Positions 53,795 through 62,711 of a stretch of DNA of 64,000 nucleotides are shown here, piece after piece. The stretch's first letter is position 1, and every line of letters begins with the position of its first letter. The position numbers were made by a program, and so were the translations under genes. The DNA lies in contig CAXNKS010000002.1 in the NCBI GenBank assembly GCA_964203055.1, positions 1 through 64,000 of the forward strand, read 5' to 3'. Under the pieces are notes generated by a model that was not told where the DNA came from, made no database searches, and saw only the letters and a program-made list of their open reading frames with translations. This stretch comes from Fontibacterium temperatum. Its GTDB lineage: Bacteria > Pseudomonadota > Alphaproteobacteria > Pelagibacterales > Pelagibacteraceae.

Positions 53795-54096
53795 TGGAAA
53801 TTGATCCAATTATATTTAGATTAGCAATTTTTATACTATCTATTTTTGTAGGTTACTACGTAGTATGGAGCGTAACACCAGCTTTGCATACTCCTCTAAT
53901 GTCTGTAACCAATGCAATTTCATCAGTAATTATTGTTGGGGCTTTAGTTGCCGTAGGTCTCTCACCAATCACACAAGGATTCTTTGGAAAGTTTCCAGGT
54001 ATTCTTGGGATTCTACTTGCTTCTATAAATATTTTCGGAGGTTTTTTAGTAACTCATAGAATGCTGAAAATGTACAAAAAAAATAAAAAGAAATGA
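53794..54096 (+). CDS. pntAB: NAD(P) transhydrogenase subunit alpha part 2
   Basis: This is a small membrane piece of the transhydrogenase, 100 residues with about three helices. VWSVTPALHTPLMSVTNAISSVIIVGALVA is the family signature, followed by GGFLVTHRMLKMYKKNKKK. Together with PntB it forms the proton channel. It begins on the last base of pntAA and overlaps pntB by 4 bp, keeping the subunits in step. Confidence 0.96.
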   Translation: MEIDPIIFRLAIFILSIFVGYYVVWSVTPALHTPLMSVTNAISSVIIVGALVAVGLSPITQGFFGKFPGILGILLASINIFGGFLVTHRMLKMYKKNKKK

Positions 54097-55499
54097 TCTC
54101 AGCTAATATTACTGCATCTCTATATTTGGTTACTGGCATATTATTCATTATGGCATTGCGAGGTCTTTCTTCACCGGAAACATCAAGAACAGGAAATTTT
54201 TTAGGAATTTTAGGAATGACACTTGCAATCATTGTCACTCTTTTATCCCTTGGTGATATTAATCAGATCAAAGAAAATATTATCTATATTTTAGTTCCAA
54301 TAATTTTAGGTGGATTAATAGGCGGAGTCATTGCTTTTAGAGTTTCAATGACCGCAATGCCACAACTTGTTGCCGGATTTCATAGCTTAGTTGGTCTCTC
54401 AGCAGTTCTAGTGGGTATTGTTGCATTTTATAATCCTGCATCATTTGGAATTGGACAGGTGGGGAATATTAAAGTTTTGTCATTAGTTGAAATGTCGTTG
54501 GGCGTTGCAATAGGAGCTATAACTTTTTCAGGATCTTGTATTGCATTTTTAAAACTGCAAGGTCTTATGTCTGGAAATCCAATAACATTTAAAGGACAAC
54601 ATTTAATAAATTTATTTATAGGGTTGTCGATAATTTTTTTAATATTTTTTTTCACTAAAATACAATCTGACAAATTATTTTGGGCAATTATTATAATTTC
54701 AATACTAATTGGTTTTTTAATTATTATTCCAATTGGTGGAGCAGATATGCCAGTGGTGGTGTCCATGTTAAATTCATATTCTGGCTGGGCAGCCGCTGGA
54801 ATAGGTTTCACTTTAGAAAATATTGCTCTTATTATTACGGGTGCTTTAGTTGGCTCTTCAGGGGCAATTCTTTCTTACATTATGTGTAAAGGAATGAACC
54901 GTTCATTATTTAATGTCATCCTTGGCGGATTTGGGGGTGATACGTCATCTGCAACCGTTCAAAAAAATACTAAACCAGTTAAACAAGGAGGTGCAGATGA
55001 TGCTGCCTTTTTAATGAAGAATGCATCTTCAGTTATTATTGTTCCAGGTTACGGAATGGCAGTAGCACAAGCACAGCATGCTCTTCGTGAAATGGCCGAT
55101 AAGTTAAAAAAATTAGGCGTTAAGGTTACCTATGCAATTCACCCGGTAGCTGGAAGAATGCCAGGACATATGAATGTTTTATTAGCTGAAGCTAATGTTC
55201 CTTACGATGAAGTTTTTGAATTAGAAAATATTAATAATGATTTTTCAAATACAGATGTTGCATTTGTAATTGGTGCAAATGATGTGACTAATCCTGCGGC
55301 CAAAACTGACCCTAAGAGTGCAATTTATGGTATGCCAATTCTTGATGTTGAAAAATCAAAGTCCGTATTGTTTGTAAAACGAGGAATGGCAGCAGGCTAT
55401 GCTGGAGTTGATAATGAATTATTTTATAGAGATAATACTCTTATGTTATTTGCCGATGCTAAAAAAATGGTCGAAGAAATTATTAAAAATTTAGATTAA
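54093..55499 (+). CDS. pntB: NAD(P) transhydrogenase subunit beta
   Basis: PntB contributes membrane helices (about nine, residues 1-270) and the NADP(H)-binding domain III (about 290-468). The membrane part shows GGVIAFRVSMTAMPQLVAGFHSLVGLSAVLV and GGADMPVVVSMLNSYSGWAAAGIGFTL. The C-terminal part shows VIIVPGYGMAVAQAQHAL, IHPVAGRMPGHMNVLLAEANVPYD and VFVIGANDVTNPAAK-type sequence. The length of 468 is normal. It converges on the ABC exporter genes with an 8-bp gap. Confidence 0.97.
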   Translation: MISANITASLYLVTGILFIMALRGLSSPETSRTGNFLGILGMTLAIIVTLLSLGDINQIKENIIYILVPIILGGLIGGVIAFRVSMTAMPQLVAGFHSLVGLSAVLVGIVAFYNPASFGIGQVGNIKVLSLVEMSLGVAIGAITFSGSCIAFLKLQGLMSGNPITFKGQHLINLFIGLSIIFLIFFFTKIQSDKLFWAIIIISILIGFLIIIPIGGADMPVVVSMLNSYSGWAAAGIGFTLENIALIITGALVGSSGAILSYIMCKGMNRSLFNVILGGFGGDTSSATVQKNTKPVKQGGADDAAFLMKNASSVIIVPGYGMAVAQAQHALREMADKLKKLGVKVTYAIHPVAGRMPGHMNVLLAEANVPYDEVFELENINNDFSNTDVAFVIGANDVTNPAAKTDPKSAIYGMPILDVEKSKSVLFVKRGMAAGYAGVDNELFYRDNTLMLFADAKKMVEEIIKNLD

Positions 55500-55507
55500 T
55501 AATTAAT

Positions 55508-56302
55508 TTATTCACCAGTGTTAATAAGACCGCCTCGTTTTCTAGCTCCCTCGAAAGATACTAAAAAAACGATAACAGCAATTATTGCATAAATTATATT
55601 TAAGATAATTGATTTTATAAAATAGTTACTATTAAAATTATTACTAAATAAGACTTCACGCATTCCTTCAAATACATAGGTTTGTGGAAATGATAATGAA
55701 AGCCATCTAATCCATTCTGGCAGTGTCTCAACCGGATAATAAACTGCACTTAATGGAGCTAAAGTAAAAATAGCTCCCCACGCTAAACTTTCCGCCGCAA
55801 CACCAAAACGAATGATTGCTGCTATAATAAATATTCCAAGTATCCATCCCGTCATTAATAAACTTGTAAAGAAAAACATAAGACTAAGTCCCATTTGAAA
55901 TAATGAAAAAGAATAAAGGGGGATAGCGAGAAGAGCAGCTGGAATCATTGCAATTGTTGTTCTTATAAAACTTATGGTCATTAAGGACAAAACTAACTCT
56001 AATGGTTTAAGTGGGCTGACAAATAATTGCCCTAAATTTCTAGACCAAATCTCCTCCAAAAATGAAATAGAAAAACCTAATTGGCTTCTAAATAAAATAT
56101 CCCATAACAAAACACCTGCAATTAAAACTCCACCAATTTGAATAATTGTATCATTGGAGTTTGTTAAATGTTTTGAAATTAAGCCCCATAAAATCATTTG
56201 AAATGTCGGCCAATACATAAGTTCTAAAATTCTCGGGAAAGATGTTTTGATTAGATAAAAATATCTTACTACTAGTGCAAAAATTCTAAATATTGATCTC
56301 AT
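55508..56302 (-). CDS. ABC-2 type transporter permease
   Basis: This 264-residue membrane protein has about six helices. Features of the ABC-2 family are WGLISKHL, the SPLKPLELVLSLMTISFIRTTIAM region and a near-C-terminal PLSAVYYPVETLPEWIRWLSLSFPQTYVFEGMR, which matches the family's conserved PxxyPv-lP-w-----l-Plt- segment. It lies 3 bp after the ATPase gene, so the two make an exporter. The cargo is unknown; polysaccharide, lipid or drug export are all possible. Confidence 0.85.
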   Translation of the reverse strand: MRSIFRIFALVVRYFYLIKTSFPRILELMYWPTFQMILWGLISKHLTNSNDTIIQIGGVLIAGVLLWDILFRSQLGFSISFLEEIWSRNLGQLFVSPLKPLELVLSLMTISFIRTTIAMIPAALLAIPLYSFSLFQMGLSLMFFFTSLLMTGWILGIFIIAAIIRFGVAAESLAWGAIFTLAPLSAVYYPVETLPEWIRWLSLSFPQTYVFEGMREVLFSNNFNSNYFIKSIILNIIYAIIAVIVFLVSFEGARKRGGLINTGE

Positions 56303-56305
56303 AAG

Positions 56306-57037
56306 TTATTTTTTACCTCGCGCAATTTTTAAAAAGACGTCCTCTAATTTTTTTTTCCCATATTTTTTTAATAAACTGTTAGGAGTCCCCTGATCTGTAA
56401 TTCTTCCATCTTTCATCATAATTACAGAGCTACAAAGTCTAGTAACTTCTTCCATGTTGTGACTTGCTAATATGATTGCTGTGTTATGTGTTTTACAAAA
56501 CTTTTCAAAAAATGTTCTAACTCGATCAGCTGTATCCGGATCAAGTGAAGCTGTGGGCTCATCAAGAAATAGTATCTCAGGCTCATTAATTACTGCTTTA
56601 CCTAAGGATACTCTTGTTTTTTGTCCGGAAGATAATTCTCCAACTTTAATATCAAGCAAACCCGTAAAATCTAATTCTTTAGCTACGTTTTTAATTTTTT
56701 GATTTATATTTTTAATTCCATATAGCATTCCGTATACATATAGATTTTGTCTAACAGTTAATTTTTTTGGTAAATCTACGTAAGGAGATGAAAAGTTTAT
56801 TTTATTTAAAATCTTATATCTGTCTTTTGAAATATCTGTTGATAATATTTTAATACTTCCTGATGTTGGTGTTAGTAAGCCTAACAACATTGTTATAGTA
56901 GTCGTTTTGCCGGCGCCATTTGCTCCCAAAATACCTTTTATCTCTCCTCGCTTTAGATCAAAGGAAACATTTTTAACCGCGTGATGATTTCTAAATTTCT
57001 TTGATAAGTTCCTAACTTCAATTATATTTTCACTCAT
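56306..57037 (-). CDS. ABC transporter ATP-binding protein (exporter)
   Basis: This 243-residue ATPase has VSFDLKRGEIKGILGANGAGKTTTITMLLGLLTPTSG with Walker A at about residues 37-44. The signature LSSGQKTRVSLGKA, Walker B EILFLDEPTASLD and the H-loop ILASHNMEEVTRLC follow. This form is typical of ABC-2 exporters. It overlaps the upstream Sua5-type gene by 8 bp and pairs with the permease after it. Confidence 0.92.
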   Translation of the reverse strand: MSENIIEVRNLSKKFRNHHAVKNVSFDLKRGEIKGILGANGAGKTTTITMLLGLLTPTSGSIKILSTDISKDRYKILNKINFSSPYVDLPKKLTVRQNLYVYGMLYGIKNINQKIKNVAKELDFTGLLDIKVGELSSGQKTRVSLGKAVINEPEILFLDEPTASLDPDTADRVRTFFEKFCKTHNTAIILASHNMEEVTRLCSSVIMMKDGRITDQGTPNSLLKKYGKKKLEDVFLKIARGKK

Positions 57038-57986
57038 AGTACGCAGCTCTTCTTAATCTCTCATTAATTGCTTTGCCCAAATCTTTATTAGGAATTTTAT
57101 TAACACTTATGGATTTAAATTTTTTATTTTTAATAATCCTTAAAGTATTAAAGAAATTTTTAGCAGCTTCTTTTAAATTTCCTCCAGTACTTAAGTTAAA
57201 AGTATTACGATTACTATAATTTTTATTACCAAATGCAATTAAAGCTCCGTCTTTAGTGGCTTTCTCCCTATTCATATAAATAGGCATTCCTGGAGAATAA
57301 TGAAGACCGATTTGACCTGGAGATTTAATAATTTTATTTTGGTTTTCAGATAATTTTATTTTTAAAAATTTACCAATAATTTCAGAAGAAAGTCCTCCTT
57401 CCCTTAATATTTTTGGTTTAGTCGTCAAATCAATAACCGTTGATTCAATTCCAATTTTACAAGCGCCACCATCAATAATCATTCTAATACTGTTGCTAAA
57501 TTCTTCGGCCACATGTTTTGCCGTCGTTGGACTTAAAGATTTTGATCTATTAGCGCTCGGTGCAGCAAGGGGGCAATTTAAAATATTTAATAATTTAATT
57601 GTATTTTTTTCACTTGGAATTCTTACTGCAATTGTAGCAAGAGCTTTGTTTGCAAGTTTAGATATTTTTGAACTACTTCTTTTTTTTAAAACATAAGTTA
57701 AAGGACCAGGTGAAAATTTTTTAACAAGTTTTAGAAAATTTTTGTTAATAACCGCCTCCTTCTTTATCTGCTCAATATTTTTAAAGTGAATGATTAAAGG
57801 ATTATTACTTGGGCGTTTTTTTAAAGAAAAAATCTTTTTTACAGCTTTAGTATTATAAGCATTTGCAGCAAGCCCATATACAGTCTCAGTTGGGATCGCA
57901 ACTACATCTCCTTTTTCTATAGCAACCTTGGCTTTGCTTAAATTATTGTTTGTGGGTTTATAAATATTTGAATAGATATTTTTCAT
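57030..57986 (-). CDS. L-threonylcarbamoyladenylate synthase (Sua5/YwlC type)
   Basis: This enzyme makes threonylcarbamoyl-AMP, the precursor of t6A37 in tRNAs that read ANN codons. The YrdC-type core has AIPTETVYGLAANAYN (about residues 31-46), KRPSNNPLIIHF, RIPSEKNTIKLL and LAAPSANRSKSLSPT. IESTVIDLTTKPKILREG follows. The extra C-terminal Sua5 domain (about 225-318, LHYSPGMPIY linker) makes it the long form, 318 residues. It leads a minus-strand trio with the ABC exporter genes. Confidence 0.94.
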   Translation of the reverse strand: MKNIYSNIYKPTNNNLSKAKVAIEKGDVVAIPTETVYGLAANAYNTKAVKKIFSLKKRPSNNPLIIHFKNIEQIKKEAVINKNFLKLVKKFSPGPLTYVLKKRSSSKISKLANKALATIAVRIPSEKNTIKLLNILNCPLAAPSANRSKSLSPTTAKHVAEEFSNSIRMIIDGGACKIGIESTVIDLTTKPKILREGGLSSEIIGKFLKIKLSENQNKIIKSPGQIGLHYSPGMPIYMNREKATKDGALIAFGNKNYSNRNTFNLSTGGNLKEAAKNFFNTLRIIKNKKFKSISVNKIPNKDLGKAINERLRRAAYYE

Positions 57987-58030
57987 TAATTATTTAATAT
58001 AAAAGAGTAATTTTTAAAAATAATACTTAT

Positions 58031-58285
58031 ATGAAAAAATCTAATATTTCTCCAGATATTACAAAGCTTTCTTTTGAAGAAGCATTGGATCAGTTAGAAG
58101 ACATTGTTAGCAAGTTAGAAGATGGATCTATTAATTTAGAAGAGTCGATCGAAGAATATACACGCGGCGTTCATCTTAAAAATCATTGCGAAACTAAATT
58201 AAAAGAAGCTACTTTAAAAGTAGAGCAAATCACTATTGATAAAGACGGTAAATTTTCAACAAAAGAATTTAATAAAAATTCTTAA
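58031..58285 (+). CDS. xseB: Exodeoxyribonuclease VII small subunit
   Basis: XseB assembles with XseA to degrade single-stranded DNA in repair. The 84-residue protein has the family core LSFEEALDQLEDIVSKLEDGSINLEESIEEYTRGVHLKNHCETKL (about residues 13-57). It lies 2 bp before ispA. The order xseB-ispA-dxs is widespread in proteobacteria. The large subunit is not in the window. Confidence 0.95.
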   Translation: MKKSNISPDITKLSFEEALDQLEDIVSKLEDGSINLEESIEEYTRGVHLKNHCETKLKEATLKVEQITIDKDGKFSTKEFNKNS

Positions 58286-58287
58286 AG

Positions 58288-59172
58288 ATGAAAGATACTG
58301 AGAGAAGAATAATTAAAGTTGCTAAAGACGTTGACATTTTTTTAAAAAATTTTCTAAAGAAAAATCAGCAGAAAAATAAACTCTTTGATGCCATGAAATA
58401 TGGTTTATTTTCAGGAGGAAAAAAATTTAGATCTTATTTAATTATTTCTTCAGGAAAATTATTTAACTTAGATTATAAAAAATTAATTACTATTAGTGCT
58501 GCAGTTGAGTGTATCCATTCTTATTCACTTATTCATGACGATTTACCAAGTATGGACGATGATGATTTTAGAAGAGGAAAGAAAAGCACACACAAAGTTT
58601 TTGGAGAATCTACAGCTATACTAGCGGGAAATTCTTTATTAACTTTAGCTTTTGAAATTTTAACTTCAAATAAAATGATCGCAAATCCAAAAGCAAAATC
58701 CGATTTGGTTTATACATTAGCATCATCATCTGGTTATACTGGAATTGCAGGAGGGCAATTCTTAGATCTAAAATTTGAAAAATTAAAAGTTAGTAAAGAT
58801 TCAATAGTGGATATGCAAAATAAAAAGACAGGAGAATTGATTAGTTTTTGTTTAGAGAGTGTTGCTATTTTGGCAGGTAAAGAAACAGAGAGAAAATTTT
58901 TAAATAAAATAGGTCTTGATATTGGTTTGTTGTTTCAAATTACTGATGATCTTTTAGATGTATTTGGAGATAGCAAAAAAATTGGCAAACCTACAAGAGG
59001 AGATAAGAAAAAAGGCAAAGCTACAATTATTAAAAATCTTGGAGTGAATAAAGCCATTGAATTTTCTTACCAATTGGCAGACGGTATTACTGAAAAATTA
59101 AAAAAAAGATATGGAACAAGAGCGGATAGCTTGGTAGATTCTGTAAACTTTTTATTAAGAAGAGATCACTAA
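58288..59172 (+). CDS. ispA: Farnesyl diphosphate synthase-type polyprenyl synthetase IspA
   Basis: IspA condenses IPP with DMAPP and GPP to make C15 (or longer) prenyl diphosphates for undecaprenol and quinone tails. The first aspartate-rich motif DDLPSMDD is at residues 84-91, with FRRGKKSTH after it. The second motif appears as FQITDDLLD near 215-223. GKKFRSYL is the substrate-binding segment near residue 44. At 294 residues it is normal. It shares one base with dxs. Confidence 0.95.
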   Translation: MKDTERRIIKVAKDVDIFLKNFLKKNQQKNKLFDAMKYGLFSGGKKFRSYLIISSGKLFNLDYKKLITISAAVECIHSYSLIHDDLPSMDDDDFRRGKKSTHKVFGESTAILAGNSLLTLAFEILTSNKMIANPKAKSDLVYTLASSSGYTGIAGGQFLDLKFEKLKVSKDSIVDMQNKKTGELISFCLESVAILAGKETERKFLNKIGLDIGLLFQITDDLLDVFGDSKKIGKPTRGDKKKGKATIIKNLGVNKAIEFSYQLADGITEKLKKRYGTRADSLVDSVNFLLRRDH

Positions 59173-61082
59173 TGCCAAATACACCATTACTTGATAAGAT
59201 TAAAAATCCTCAAGATTTAAAAAAATTACAAGTATCAGAGTTAAAAACTTTAGCTAAGGAACTTAGAGAAGAACTAGTAGATGCTGTTTCAGTTACAGGA
59301 GGTCATCTTGGTGCTGGACTTGGTGTTGTCGAATTAACTATTGCAATTCATTATCTTTTTGACACTCCAAAAGACAGATTAGTTTGGGATGTAGGTCATC
59401 AAGCTTATCCTCATAAAATTTTAACAGAACGAAGAGATAGAATTAGAACTTTAAGAAAAGGTGGAGGACTATCAGGATTTACGAAAAGATCAGAAAGTAT
59501 TTATGATCCATTCGGAGCGGCGCACAGCTCTACTTCAATATCAGCATCATTAGGAATGGCAGTTGCAAGAGATCTAGATGATAGAAATAATAATGTAATT
59601 GCTGTTATTGGTGATGGAGCGATGAGTGCAGGGATGGCTTATGAGGCCATGAATAATGCAGGTTCTATGAAATCAAGATTAATTGTTATTCTAAATGATA
59701 ATGACATGTCTATTGCTCCACCTGTTGGAGCTATGAGATCGTATCTTGCAAAATTATTATCAGGAAAAACATACATAGGATTTAGAGGATTTTTAAAAAA
59801 AGTTGCATCATTATTTCCAAGATCAATCAAAATCAGAGCTGCAAGATTTGAAGAATATTTTAGAGGACTTGCGGTTGGTGGAACTTTATTTGATGAATTA
59901 GGTTTTTATTATGTAGGAACCATTGACGGGCATAATTTTGATCAATTAATTCCAGTATTAAAAAATGTTAGAGACTCTGCCCATCAAGGTCCATTTTTAG
60001 TTCATGCCATTACTCAAAAAGGAAAAGGTTATACACCTGCTGAAAATTCAGATGATAAATATCATGGTGTCACTAAATTTGATGTTGTTACAGGGGCGCA
60101 AGTAAAATCAACAGTTAACACTCCAGCATTTACAAAAGTTTATGGTGACACACTTGCTAAACATGGAGAGTTAGATAGTAAAATTGTTGCAATCACAGGA
60201 GCAATGCCATCAGGAACAGGCGTTGATATATTTGCAAAAAAATTCCCAAAACGTACATTTGATGTTGGAATTGCAGAGCAGCATGCAGTGACATTTGCAG
60301 CTGGACTTGCAACAGAAGGGTACAAGCCTTTTGCAACAATTTATTCAACATTCTTACAAAGAGCTTACGATCAAGTAGTGCACGATGTTGCAATTCAAAA
60401 TCTACCTGTTCGTTTTGCAATTGATCGAGCAGGTTTAGTTGGAGCAGATGGTCCAACGCACGCAGGTTCATTTGACATTACTTATCTTGCAACACTGCCA
60501 AATTTTGTAGTTATGGCACCAAGCGATGAAGCAGAACTTGTTCGAATGATTAATACTGCAGTGACTATTAACGATAGACCTTCTGCATTTAGATATCCAA
60601 GAGGAAATGGTTATGGAGTTGAGCTTCCAAGTATTAAAGAGACAATCGAAATTGGAAAAGCAAGAATTATTCAAGAAGGAAAGCAAGTTTGTCTATTAAG
60701 CTTAGGCACAAGATTAGAAGAGTGCAAAATTGCAGCTAATGAATTAAAGAATAAAGGAATTTCAACTACAATTATTGATGCAAGATTTGCAAAACCGTTA
60801 GACGAAAAGTTAATTTTAAAATCTGCAGAAAATCATGAAGTACTAATCACTATTGAAGAAGGTTCTATTGGTGGATTTGGTTCGCACGTTGCAAATTTAT
60901 TAGCTGAAAATGGAATCTTTGATAAAGGGCTTAAATTTAGATCAATGATACTTCCGGATGTATTTATTGATCAAGATACACCAGAGAAAATGTACGACGT
61001 TGCAGGCTTAAACGCTAAGCAGATCGCTCAAAAAGTTTTAGAAGTATTCTTTAGTAAAGACGGAATAAGAGTTATTAAGTAA
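59172..61082 (+). CDS. dxs: 1-deoxy-D-xylulose-5-phosphate synthase
   Basis: Dxs joins pyruvate and glyceraldehyde-3-P in the first, ThDP-dependent step of the MEP isoprenoid pathway. Key pieces are SVTGGHLGAGLGVVELTIAIHYLFD, WDVGHQAYPHKILTERRD, the ThDP motif GDGAMSAGMAYEAMNNAG and DVGIAEQHAVTFAAGLATEG. RAGLVGADGPTHAG follows. At 636 residues it is complete. It supplies IspA, encoded one base upstream, and MiaA's dimethylallyl donor. Confidence 0.97.
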   Translation: MPNTPLLDKIKNPQDLKKLQVSELKTLAKELREELVDAVSVTGGHLGAGLGVVELTIAIHYLFDTPKDRLVWDVGHQAYPHKILTERRDRIRTLRKGGGLSGFTKRSESIYDPFGAAHSSTSISASLGMAVARDLDDRNNNVIAVIGDGAMSAGMAYEAMNNAGSMKSRLIVILNDNDMSIAPPVGAMRSYLAKLLSGKTYIGFRGFLKKVASLFPRSIKIRAARFEEYFRGLAVGGTLFDELGFYYVGTIDGHNFDQLIPVLKNVRDSAHQGPFLVHAITQKGKGYTPAENSDDKYHGVTKFDVVTGAQVKSTVNTPAFTKVYGDTLAKHGELDSKIVAITGAMPSGTGVDIFAKKFPKRTFDVGIAEQHAVTFAAGLATEGYKPFATIYSTFLQRAYDQVVHDVAIQNLPVRFAIDRAGLVGADGPTHAGSFDITYLATLPNFVVMAPSDEAELVRMINTAVTINDRPSAFRYPRGNGYGVELPSIKETIEIGKARIIQEGKQVCLLSLGTRLEECKIAANELKNKGISTTIIDARFAKPLDEKLILKSAENHEVLITIEEGSIGGFGSHVANLLAENGIFDKGLKFRSMILPDVFIDQDTPEKMYDVAGLNAKQIAQKVLEVFFSKDGIRVIK

Positions 61083-61093
61083 ATTTTAATAAA

Positions 61094-61194
61094 TATCCAC
61101 ATACACCCTTAAAAGTAGAAAATTTGATTCAAAATGGAATCAAAAGGGAATCAAAACGAGAACATTGGAACGTTGAATTAAGAGATATCCACAG
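61094..61194. repeat. Spacer with three 11-bp tandem repeats flanked by DnaA-box-like 9-mers
   Basis: The dxs/DUF2237 convergent spacer holds TGATTCAAAA (61126-61135), TGGAATCAAAA (61136-61146) and GGGAATCAAAA (61147-61157) in tandem. ATATCCACA occurs at 61094-61102 and again at 61186-61194, each one mismatch from the DnaA-box consensus TTATCCACA and in the same orientation. The second copy lies in the 3' end of the DUF2237 gene. Function is unknown. Confidence 0.45.
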
Positions 61195-61558
61195 CAAACT
61201 TCTTTAAAGTCTCCATAGGTATGATTTCTAAAGTCTTCATATGGGTTCTACGAATATAGATCTTACATCCATGACCAGCATCAATTGCGCGCTTTACCCA
61301 ACTTGCACAAACACACCAATTATCTCCATCTTTTAATCCTTCAAATCCAAATTCAGGATGAGGTGTTATTAAATCATTACCATTTTCTTTACACCAATTT
61401 AAAAAATCATTCGTTACTTTTGCACAAACACAGTGAACACCCACATCCGTTTTATCTGTGTTGCACGAACCATCACGAAACCAACCAGTCACTGGATTCA
61501 TTGAACAAGGCTCAATATCTTCACCAAGGACATTTTTTTGTTTTGGAATTTTATTCAT
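61178..61558 (-). CDS. DUF2237 family protein
   Basis: The protein matches the DUF2237 family: NVLGEDIEPCSMNPVTGWFRDGSCNT, DVGVHCVCAKVTNDFLNWCKENGNDLITPHPEFGFEGLKDGDNWCVCASWVKRA-type sequence, and a C-terminal LEIIPMETLKKFAVD. It has many cysteines (about eight in 126 residues), suggesting metal or disulphide chemistry, but no function is established. I choose ATG 61558 (MNKIP), overlapping the upstream gene by 8 bp; ATG 61570 is possible. Confidence 0.83.
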   Translation of the reverse strand: MNKIPKQKNVLGEDIEPCSMNPVTGWFRDGSCNTDKTDVGVHCVCAKVTNDFLNWCKENGNDLITPHPEFGFEGLKDGDNWCVCASWVKRAIDAGHGCKIYIRRTHMKTLEIIPMETLKKFAVDIS

Positions 61559-62186
61559 GTTTAAACACATTTGCTATTTTTGGATCAATCTCAGCATTAA
61601 ATGAGAATGATCTTCGCTCTTCACCAGATTGAAAAGGATAAGCTGTGTGCATTAAATAATTTGGAAATAAAATCATATCAGCTACTTTTGGTTGATGATT
61701 GTAAATACTTTTATTTAAAAAAGCTCTTGAGCCATGAATGAAATCAATTGTACCATGGGTTTTAAGATTATGTTTATGAGATCTTGTATCTTCATTTAAA
61801 GATTTTGGAATTTTTAAATAACCAACACCTGAAATATGTCCATCATGATAATGAATAGGGTTATATTCATTTTCAAACTGTCGAACTACCCAAACATTAT
61901 TAATTTTAAATTTAGTAATTTTTTTATTAATAGATTTTTCGATATAGCTTTTGGTAACTTTGAATAAAAAATTTTTTAAATATTTATTAATAAAATTTTT
62001 AGGAAGTTGCAGTTCTTGACTAACTTGACCAACCAACTCTTTGCTATAATCAAATTTTTTTGAAAGATTTTGACTATCTACAATTTTATCAATCTCTTTA
62101 TTTATTTTACTGATGAGATTTTTTGGAATTTTTAATCTTGCAATTTTTGGACCGAATGGAGCCAAAATATTTACATTATTTGTCAT
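61551..62186 (-). CDS. Putative 2OG-Fe(II) oxygenase family protein
   Basis: The 211-residue protein has the end pattern of the TIGR02466/2OG-Fe(II) family. NPIHYHDGHISGVGYLKIP (about residues 108-126) carries the His/Asp metal ligands, and LFPNYLMHTAYPFQSGEERRSFSFNAEI carries the second His and the Arg that binds 2-oxoglutarate. Relatives are common in marine phages and bacteria, with no known substrate. It touches hisI by one base and DUF2237 by 8 bp, forming a compact three-gene unit. Confidence 0.75.
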   Translation of the reverse strand: MTNNVNILAPFGPKIARLKIPKNLISKINKEIDKIVDSQNLSKKFDYSKELVGQVSQELQLPKNFINKYLKNFLFKVTKSYIEKSINKKITKFKINNVWVVRQFENEYNPIHYHDGHISGVGYLKIPKSLNEDTRSHKHNLKTHGTIDFIHGSRAFLNKSIYNHQPKVADMILFPNYLMHTAYPFQSGEERRSFSFNAEIDPKIANVFKHE

Positions 62187-62644
62187 TATAGTTTTGTAGG
62201 ATTAGGTTGTCCTTTGTAGACAATATTTGGATCAAATTTTTTTCTTTTCTCTTTAAATTTTAATTTAATATTCTTTTTCGTTTTAGTGGGTACCGATCTA
62301 TAAAAACAAGATCTATAACCTACGTGACAGCTTGCACCTTGGCCAATATCTACAGTAATCCATACTGCATCTTGATCATCATCAATTCTAATATCTTTTA
62401 CTTTTTGAACAAAGCCACTGGTCGCGCCTTTATGCCACAAAGCTTTTCTTGATCTACTCCAATAAAAAGCCTCACCAGTTTCAATTGTTTTTTGTAATGC
62501 AAGTTTGTTCATAAATCCGTGCATAAGAACTTCCTTAGTTTTATAATCAGTGGTGATCACTGGAATTAAGCCATCCTTATTGAATTTAGGGCTTAAATAC
62601 TTGCCTTCTTCTACTTGTTTAATTGAGGTTCTTTTTTTAAACAT
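62186..62644 (-). CDS. hisI: Phosphoribosyl-AMP cyclohydrolase HisI
   Basis: HisI opens the purine ring of PR-AMP in histidine synthesis. The signature VLMHGFMNKLALQKTIETGEAFYWSRSRKALWHKGATSG and the metal-binding DQDAVWITVDIGQGASCHVGYRSCF are present. At 152 residues it is the stand-alone cyclohydrolase without the PR-ATP pyrophosphatase (HisE) domain. It is unusual that it is grouped with an oxygenase-like and DUF2237 gene rather than other his genes. Confidence 0.95.
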   Translation of the reverse strand: MFKKRTSIKQVEEGKYLSPKFNKDGLIPVITTDYKTKEVLMHGFMNKLALQKTIETGEAFYWSRSRKALWHKGATSGFVQKVKDIRIDDDQDAVWITVDIGQGASCHVGYRSCFYRSVPTKTKKNIKLKFKEKRKKFDPNIVYKGQPNPTKL

Positions 62645-62711
62645 TTATGAAAATTAATTTGTTCTAAGCGTTTAGTATATTATAACTTAACAAAAAATAT
62701 AATCACTTTTA

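Noticed and set aside
54428..54811. Minus-strand 127-residue open frame inside pntB
   Set aside because: It is antisense to the membrane helices of PntB.
61094..61194. Chromosomal replication origin
   Set aside because: Only two imperfect DnaA-like boxes and no unwinding element or dnaA/parAB neighbours; kept as an observation only.
61285..61632. Plus-strand 115-residue open frame
   Set aside because: It is antisense to the DUF2237 and oxygenase-like genes, both of which have clear family motifs.
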